A DNA stretch of 64,000 bases from Albifimbria verrucaria. Its lineage: Eukaryota > Ascomycota > Sordariomycetes > Hypocreales > Stachybotryaceae. The notes beneath the pieces are model-generated. The model had not been told where the DNA came from, did no database searches, and worked only from the letters and a program-made list of their open reading frames with translations. The stretch covers positions 4,340,001 to 4,404,000 of the forward strand of contig JAHREC010000049.1 of assembly GCA_020081605.1 (NCBI GenBank), in the 5' to 3' direction. The position numbers and the translations under genes were made by a program. Position 1 is the stretch's first letter, and each line of letters starts with the position of its first letter. Below, in pieces: positions 57,070 through 64,000 of the stretch.

Positions 57070-58985
57070 TCAAGAACTCGTGAAAGAGACAACGGTAACA
57101 GAACCACCCAACGCTTTAGTCGCGTATTCAAAGATGCCATAGCGGTATCCCATGAAGAATTGCCAGTCGCTGTTCATAGTGAACGAGCCGCCAAGCTGGC
57201 TAAAGCTGCTGCCGTCCGAAGACCAGGAGAAGGTGGCTGTTTTGCTTCCACCAGGTGAAATATCAGCCCTCAGACGCAGCCAAACCTTTGTCCCAGAGAG
57301 GTTGGCGCTGGCCGAGACTGTGCCGGTTCCCTGCGTCGGCCAGCCGTTGCCGGTACCTAAGTTGAGCCCCGTGACGTATTGGATTTTGTTGGTGCTACCA
57401 TCACGGGCCACACCAATCCAGGCAGAGCGGTCTCGGAACAAGGCCAGGCCTGCGCGGTCACCATCGGCCATACGTGAGATGTCGAGTTCCAGAGTCCCTG
57501 TGCCCGTAGGGCCGTGAATGCGCTTGGTTAGCGTGTTGCGGGCCCAATACAGATCGTTCGTGACGGTAGCAGCGGAGAGCGTCAGGCCATTGTTGACAGA
57601 GAACTTGCTCGTGTCTGGGTTATGGTTCCACTCCCACTGGGGCCCAAGGCTTGTGCCACTAAAGCTGTCCTTACCAGTTGTACTTCCGAGGGTAACGGGT
57701 GTCACAGGATACCGATAGTTAGCTCCCAGGCACCATTGACCAACTGGAGGGTGGGCCATCCATCGCCAGTCCAGGTCACCGGTGCCAAGACGGGAATGCG
57801 ACCGCCGGGATATGAATCGATAAAAGCCATGTAATACCAGTCACCATTGGGCGTGTCAATCAAGCTTCCTTGGTGAGGGACACCACTACCGCTTACAGGC
57901 GACTTAAGGTTGAGAAGAACCTGGTTCGCGCTGCTGTAGCTACCCTGAGGGCTCGAGGACTTGATGACGTATTGGCCGTTGGCGGGCCGGGTCATGAAGA
58001 TGTAGTACTGGCCGTTTCGCTTATAGAACCTGGAACCCTCGAGAGTACCGATATTGCTGGGCGTGCTAAATACTTGCTTAGTGGAGACCTGGGAGAATCC
58101 GTCTGCGGATAGCCGAGCCACTGAAATCTGGCTGTTACCGTACGCAACCCATATCGAGTCGTCATCGTCAATGAGCATGCCCGCGTCGTAATAGCACGTG
58201 TTGATCTTGCCGCCCATCTTCCAAGGGCCCGAGGGGAAGGGGCCGTATAGACGTAGGTAGTACCAAAATCGATGCATCCCAGCCAGTAATAGAGCCCGTT
58301 AGACTTGCGGTATCGCATGGTGGAGGCCCAAATGCCGTTGACGTAGGCACGGCCGCCATTTAGATTATACTTATTCCCCCAATCTAGTGTAGGCACGGCG
58401 TGACCGACGTACTCCCAATTAACGAGGTCTTTGGAGTGCAGAACCGGAGCGCCAGGCGAATAATGCATGGTTGAGGACGTGTAATAATAATCTTATCACC
58501 ACGTTATCACTGTTAGCCGTTCCGTCTACTGGTATGTGTGAGTCCTTGCAACTTGCCACTGCCGACACGAAAGACATCGTTGTCAGCCAGATCCTCCCAC
58601 AATACGGGGTTGGTGAAGCTCTGAGTCGGAGCCGCACCAGTACTACCCTTCGTCGTAGAAGTGGTGGCGAGCGTAGTGGAGGCAGCCGGCGGAGGGTTGC
58701 TGCCTCCACCGCTGCAGTTGGAGCCGGGAACGCATTGAGAGTACCACTCATTACTAAATTGGCAGCAGTATCCGGAGACACAGGTCGTAGGTCCAGACCA
58801 GCCACTTCCACCACCTGATGCAGTGTGAGCAATGGTCAGTTGGGGCTTAACATTTTGAATACGATCCAAGATGTGCACAAGGAAAGGTGAGAGGCTTCAG
58901 ACTCACATTGACCGTAGGCGGGAGATTGTGCCATCGCCACAGCGCCGAGGCTTGCTACCACGGCGAAAAGCGCTGTAAGATGCAT
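57070..58985 (-). CDS. CBM1-linked GH43 glycoside hydrolase with C-terminal beta-sandwich, frame-broken
   Basis: Secreted hemicellulase, probably beta-xylosidase or arabinofuranosidase/arabinanase. A signal peptide ([19 protein letters not shown]) is followed by a fungal CBM1: AYGQC joined over an intron to [19 protein letters not shown] and [10 protein letters not shown] Ser/Thr-rich linker leads to the five-bladed GH43 domain: [18 protein letters not shown] with the first catalytic Asp region, then [66 protein letters not shown] and [10 protein letters not shown]. The last 200 residues form the GH43 C2-type beta-sandwich ([29 protein letters not shown]). The intron at 58492-58556 appears to use a GC donor. 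Frame breaks lie at 58239-58242 and 57725-57727, both in short runs and fitting one lost base. Confidence 0.85.
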
Positions 58986-60574
58986 CGTAGTTATGATTCT
59001 GTGAATTCTTGTGCGGTTCGTTAAACACAAAGCTGTCTAGAAATCACTCCGTCAAACACCGGCTGTGGAGATTGAAAGGCAGAGACGTCACTGCTTATAG
59101 CCTGTAGATAGCTCAATGAAAATCTCCGTGACCGACTGCGAAATACTCTTCGTACTCTCCTAGCATTGATGCAGCTGGATGGAGCAGCTGATGAACAAGG
59201 GATGGAGCTTGGTTTCCATGATCAAATCAGGAACTTCATACCCCGACTTCCTTCACCTGGTCAAGCGCCGGTTTGATCCGGTGAACTCCACATCATTCCT
59301 CCAGTAATCAATTTTCCTTGACCTGCTCGGAATAAGCATTTTGCGCCAAATGGGCCATGGATTGAATGGGACGGGATTCCAGTTTCCGTGGGCCACATAC
59401 CCGAGAAGTGTTGATCTAGTTAAACGAGCGAATGGTCGTTTAGAGGTCCCTGCCAAGACTCCTGTTTCGTGGGAAATATGGACTGTACATCACGGACCCA
59501 CTAGCTGCTTGGTGAACTTCCGAGCCCCTCACTGAGCCTAGCGATATATTGACAAAGCGGATCGCCTCAGCCGCTGTGCAAAGACTTTAGAGAAGGGACA
59601 ATGCAAAGAACGTTAAGGATGTATGATGCAAAAGTAAGTCTTCTTCTATACTGATATTTTATTATTCTGCTTAGGATAAAAAGTCAAACGCACCTTTACA
59701 GTCCTTCATCAACTTAAAGCATACATCGAATACGTAGGACAGTGCGCAAGTTAGATTGCTCGCTCGAGTAGGACATCAGAGTCAGAGACACCATAAAGAA
59801 CTGTAAAGCTTAGTGCTTTCATCTTGATGTACTCGGATACAATATTGTGGAAGGCATCACGAACTAGAGACAGCTTCTTCGTTTGCTCAAAATTCCTGCG
59901 TGAGGACTGCAGGGGCTAGACAGTGCTTTCAACGTGGAGGGATTTACCTAATGATAAGTTCTGGTAATGTACATAAAACGACCGGGAAGGATGCAAATAA
60001 TATATAACGTTAAGATGGATATGTGATACTGCGCCAATAACTGCCCAGTAACATGCCCCAAAGAATTGGTTACCAACGGAAATAGACGTTCCAAGACGTA
60101 TAATCTAGTCCAGAATTTGTAAAACCACGATTTACAACTACATAGGTACCTTAGACCTTAGACTTTGGAGTCAATCGACCATGTACGCCTCCATGGTCCC
60201 TATCTCCATCTTAGTTAGACTGCCCTCAAACCTGGTTAGATAGATTTGAACGTACGGCCGTAGAGTAGAGTGTCAATTTGCGGATTTTTGTAACATTCGT
60301 TATGTTCATATCATTGGGGTCATATGTAGAACATCGGAACAATCGGCCGCGACTGACACGCAGGGAATCCACTTCAAGTACGGATCTTTAACTCGCGAAT
60401 ACGCGCATTTCTTAGAATTTGACGACTGCTTAACACGTATTTCTAATCGGCTGATACTAGCATGCCAGTCAGCACGTTTCTCACAATCATCCCAACACTT
60501 GCACTGCGTAAACATCATGCCATGGCTCCGTCTCCTGTCATTTATTGGTGTTGAGCTTCTTTAAAGAAACTAAG
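58986..60574. other. Intergenic, no gene recognised
   Basis: 1.6 kb with only short frames on both strands. The part near 58990-59250 is presumably the GH43 promoter. I see nothing else I can support. Confidence 0.4.
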
Positions 60575-61327
60575 TCAATTGCACATAATAACATGCTTAT
60601 TATCAAACTCGTTCCCTTTCGTTCCTACAGCCACATCAATAATCCAGCGAGCGGCACTCTCACGCGTGATCTTAAATCCGGTGGGCTTCTCTGTCGGGGC
60701 AAAAGTCTTGACAGGTTCATTTCCAGCGTCTCCCAATCCGACAGGCAACGGGACAGTCCAAGTGATTGCATCACCGCAGTTGGATTCAATCTCACGATCC
60801 ACCAAGTCGTGGTCTTTGAATGCTCTCGAGAGGCTGGTGCAGGCGATGAATGCACGGAAGACCCAGGGCAGAACATAATAGCTTTCTCCAGAACCCGCGG
60901 TATTCATTGGAAGAAGACGTGGTTTGCGACCATCGGGGAGTGGGTTGCGAACTTGCTGCTCTTTCAGCGCCTGTGCTAAGTTTGCAACAGAGTCCGCCAG
61001 CAGCCGTGGAGGCGTATCAGAACGGCTCCACGGGGGCAGCGGGCCAGGCGGCGCATTCAGAAAGCTAATGGCTGCCTCTACAGGCTTCCCTCGAGCTTTG
61101 AATGCTCGGTCAATGTCTTCTTTGGAGAGAACATCACCTTGGACAACGGTTAAATTCGGGTGCTTTTCAACCGCATCAGCCTTTCGGACGACAGCTGTCA
61201 CTTCATGCCCTAAAACCTCGTCAGCCAAGCCACGTAGAGGAGAGACGGGGAGCTGACCCTCTTCAAGTGCATACTTGAGACCATATGCACCTGATTTTCC
61301 GGTTGCTCCTAAAACCAGCAAATGCAT
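60575..61327 (-). CDS. NAD(P)-binding Rossmann-fold protein (NmrA-like/atypical SDR)
   Basis: A 250-residue single-exon protein with an N-terminal MHLLVLGATGKSGAYGLKYAL, the GxxGxxG-type nucleotide-binding loop of NAD(P)-binding atypical short-chain dehydrogenases. HEVTAVVRKADAVEKHPNLTVVQGDV follows, with the second-strand basic residue and the D of the third strand typical of this group. Later blocks are AISFLNAPPGPLPPW, PRLLPMNTAGSGESYYVLPW and DREIESNCGDAITWTVPLPVGL. The C-terminus ends with RESAARWIIDVAV. The family includes redox sensors and reductases in secondary metabolism; the substrate is unknown. No frame break is seen. It is the last confident gene in the window. Confidence 0.8.
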   Translation of the reverse strand: MHLLVLGATGKSGAYGLKYALEEGQLPVSPLRGLADEVLGHEVTAVVRKADAVEKHPNLTVVQGDVLSKEDIDRAFKARGKPVEAAISFLNAPPGPLPPWSRSDTPPRLLADSVANLAQALKEQQVRNPLPDGRKPRLLPMNTAGSGESYYVLPWVFRAFIACTSLSRAFKDHDLVDREIESNCGDAITWTVPLPVGLGDAGNEPVKTFAPTEKPTGFKITRESAARWIIDVAVGTKGNEFDNKHVIMCN

Positions 61328-64000
61328 TTTATTAGCAAGTTGGAGGTATTTCAGGTATGACGCGATGATGAATGTGGGGATGATCGAACGTGGTTAGGGT
61401 GTCTTGGGACGCATTCCATCCCATGAATGCTTTGTAAGCTCTGGCACTGCCCCAAGCAGGCACTTGACTGGTTAGTGAAGCCTCGCCAAAGACTAGGCTG
61501 CTTATTGGTGGTACCCTCGAAGTTGGGGCCCTTGAGCCACCTCATTGCGTGCGCGAAGGCCGCAATTAGGTAGTGGATAGGGACCTAATCCGATTAACTG
61601 ATTAGAAAATCAGAATGCCTTGATAAATAGATTGAACAGCATCTAGCGAAGGTATTCTATGAGTAATCTGCCTCAATTATGCTTTACTATGGTTGTTTCT
61701 CTGTATAAAGTACTTTGAATGGACGCAGGGCCGAGTAATATCCAGTGAGTACAGCAACCTCTTGAAGGCATTCACGCCGGCAAAGAGACAGAATGAGACG
61801 TTTTCGATCCACATGCTTTGCAAAATTTTATCGAAGAATTCAACAGTGGTTTAATGCATAGGTTTATGTAAAGCTCTGGCCGCAATTTATACAAGTGGTG
61901 CTGTAAATGCAGATAAAATAACTTCCATATAGGGTCATAAACTCAGAGATCCAATACAATTTCTCTCCAGTCCAGATATTTCCAACATATGGACAGCTTA
62001 ATGTTACCACTGCATTGTGTGGTGCATTTGACGCCAACTTGGCCATGACTACTGAGCTTGCTAGTGGAACTTCCTACAACGGCGATGGTTTCATAGACAT
62101 CGAAGTCAAAGCTGAAATTACCATGTCGCTCTCCCTTGTGGCATCATATTATCAATCTATGTGGGTCCTCATGGTTCGGTCAGAGTGTTTTCTTGGCCAT
62201 CACTACCATCAGTGTTCCTGATAATTTGTAACCAGTCACTTCGTAGACGCGAAACATCTTCAGTATAGAGTTTAAAACGTTCCTTCTCATGTACTTGCCG
62301 TCTCTTCTGGGTCTTGCCATAATGGAGTCTCGTTTCTCACACCAGAGATACCTAAGCTCGTATGAGAGCAGTATCATACCCTAGCAGTTCGATTAAATTG
62401 GGATAAGAATGAAATGAGCTGAACAGTTGGCGTCCCTCGGTTGGTTAAATTATCAATATAATTCTTCTTCTTTCGTTTCCTTTTACCAATACCATGATGA
62501 CTCCAAGTCGAATGGCTCCGCTGGAACTGCATTATATCAGGGGTTGTAAGAAGATATCACGATTTTTGCTTAACCTAACCTGTGGCGACACTACCTTACT
62601 ATTGAACCATCTTGGCCTTTAGAGAAATTCACGATCAGTTTTCATTCGTCAGCCTGGTCAAAAGCTGGGGCTTCTTGTGGATCAGCTTCTAGGGACAAAA
62701 TAAAAGGACGCAACATGCCTGGACATCGATCATAGATTCGACAACACATGAGTGGCGCCATCTGGGCTACCTGTGGGTAAATAACGAGCACAATGTCTTG
62801 TTACCATCGGACAGAAATCCTAGTAGAATTAGGTATTACTAATTGATCAAGTCCAATATTTGCAATGCTCTGTTCGCGAGGCCGATCATATAATCGATTT
62901 CCTAGGGACTTTGCTAAAATTTTAACAGTTTACACAAAAACAGACCTGTCAATAGGATAGCCACGTCCTCTTCTTGCTGGCAGGTGATTATCACCAAGCC
63001 AAATCTGGCAGAGGTTCAGATCGATGACTGCCCAATGACGCTTGATGTGATAGCTATCCACTAACTTACTTCCCTTGACCCTGCCATGGCACTTGGATAA
63101 CCCTTCCTTCCTCCCAGCTCAGAATTGCCTGCTTTCTTTTCTTATAGAAACTGGCCATGTTTTCTAAACTCGAAGAATGATTTATAGGTATTTGGCTTAA
63201 CCTAGACTATTAATAATGGTGAACTATGAACTAGTTTCATGGTTGATAAAACGCCAGTCAATGTTTTATTTTAACAGTGTTTAGAGGGAAGAGCAAACCA
63301 GCAATGCTAAATGAAACAAACTACTCAGCAAGTAGTAGAGTATTGTCATTCAATGCATAAGATAATGGATATGTAGAGAGGTTTGGTACGGCGCTCTTGG
63401 GCCATATGTTGATAATGCTGTTTCGTGATCAGAGACCACAATGTCTAGAAATTCAAAGCTAGGGGTAGTGACAAGCCAAGGGATCGCTCAAAAATGATTA
63501 AGGAAGACGAGTGTACTGGTGGAATACATTGATGTCAGTTGACCTATTACAACTAATCGGTACACTACGCGAGGGAAGCCTGCGTGTTACTGAACCGGAT
63601 ACTGCTTTGAGCCTTGAGTTGAGCTCCATGTTCGTCTAGATCTATGACGCTCAACATTAATTTGTATCAAATGTAATAAGTTATTTAATATCAGATTGCT
63701 CAGATAATTTGGTGTGTCCAATTCAAGACTCTGCTGGCCGAAGCTAATATCTACATATCCCCACCAGGAGAAGTTGAGTAACATATTACACACACACACA
63801 TGATGGCTTGCCATGTCAAGAAGGTGGGGCAGCTGGATTATCGCTCTGCTTGCTTCCAATAGTCAAAAGCAGCAAGATACTTAAGGCTAATTATTGTGGC
63901 CATGGTGAATAACCCTTGCCCTCTGCAGGAGATGCTGCTGTTACCATTTGAATCCACTGGGCCGATGATCCATCATCTGAACAGAGCCCCGCAGCAATGC
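61328..64000. other. Right-hand flank, no confident gene
   Basis: About 2.7 kb. A plus-strand open stretch near 61950-62220 is listed separately. A 90-codon minus-strand frame at 63587-63859 has no recognisable domain, and a CA dinucleotide run lies inside it near 63788-63798. The rest shows only short frames. Confidence 0.35.
61950..62222 (+). pseudogene. Unidentified beta-rich protein fragment
   Basis: One plus-strand frame is open and protein-like: FPTYGQLNVTTALCGAFDAN, then LAMTTELASGTSYNGDGF and IDIEVKAEITMSLSLVAS, ending near 62222. Alternating hydrophobic residues suggest beta strands, a pattern seen in large fungal extracellular proteins. No start, signal peptide or upstream exon was found, so it could be a fragment or chance. 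Confidence 0.2.

Noticed and set aside
57152..57834. Plus-strand open frames of 121, 66 and 70 codons
   Set aside because: They run antisense to the well-conserved C-terminal domain of the GH43 gene.
3345..58242. Introns as explanation for the frame breaks
   Set aside because: At nearly all breaks the conserved residues are contiguous across the site, leaving no room for an intron of 45 bases or more. The exceptions (near 35912 and 45817) are noted in their entries.
3345..58242. Programmed frameshifting or repeat-induced point mutation
   Set aside because: Programmed shifts would not occur in so many unrelated genes, and repeat-induced mutation produces C-to-T substitutions, not base losses.

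Overview
The window looks like a filamentous ascomycete (Pezizomycotina) chromosome segment. Genes are split by many 45-70 nt GT-AG introns, and the families are typical of that group: Zn(II)2Cys6 regulators, cytochrome P450s, a highly reducing polyketide synthase (HR-PKS), a SAT4/rhodopsin-type membrane protein, an HsbA-type surface protein, an AA11 polysaccharide monooxygenase and a CBM1-linked GH43. A Sordariomycete is my guess. No rRNA, tRNA, CRISPR array or intact transposon was recognised.

Layout: 1-2.9 kb, no gene recognised; 3.0-3.8 isochorismatase-like hydrolase; 4.6-8.3 questin-oxidase-like gene divergent from a Zn2Cys6 regulator; 8.7-9.8 ERG3 sterol C-5 desaturase; 10.9-12.1 DUF4419 protein; 12.8-13.8 AA11 LPMO; 15.1-16.2 GH16; 17.4-20.1 hybrid histidine kinase; 20.9-22.8 P450 (pisatin-demethylase-like); 24.5-25.8 rhodopsin-like membrane protein; 27.7-28.8 hydroxyacyl-CoA dehydrogenase family; 31.4-31.8 small secreted protein; 32.9-34.8 MFS exporter; 35.4-37.4 Zn2Cys6 regulator; 38.0-39.7 P450; 40.8-49.2 HR-PKS (KS-AT-DH-MT-ER-KR-ACP); 50.4-51.0 HsbA-type protein; 52.2-53.3 aquaporin; 54.2-55.9 P450; 57.1-59.0 CBM1-GH43; 60.6-61.3 NAD(P)-binding protein; the last 2.7 kb has no confident gene.

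The core of the window is an HR-PKS secondary-metabolite cluster at about 32.9-55.9 kb. MFS exporter and regulator share one divergent promoter, P450 and PKS share another, and the two promoters carry a similar CCCGAGAC..TCCG motif, suggesting one regulon. The product cannot be named from sequence. The questin-oxidase/regulator pair at 4.6-8.3 kb looks like a second, smaller metabolic module. AA11, GH16, CBM1-GH43 and the secreted proteins suggest a saprotrophic or host-associated lifestyle.

One property cuts across everything: about fifteen otherwise well-conserved genes are interrupted by reading-frame breaks. Essentially all look like losses of one base (one site looks like two), mostly in homopolymer runs, with conserved residues continuing in the next frame and splice sites intact. 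This looks more like consensus-sequence error than decay, so the genes are listed as CDS with their breaks given.
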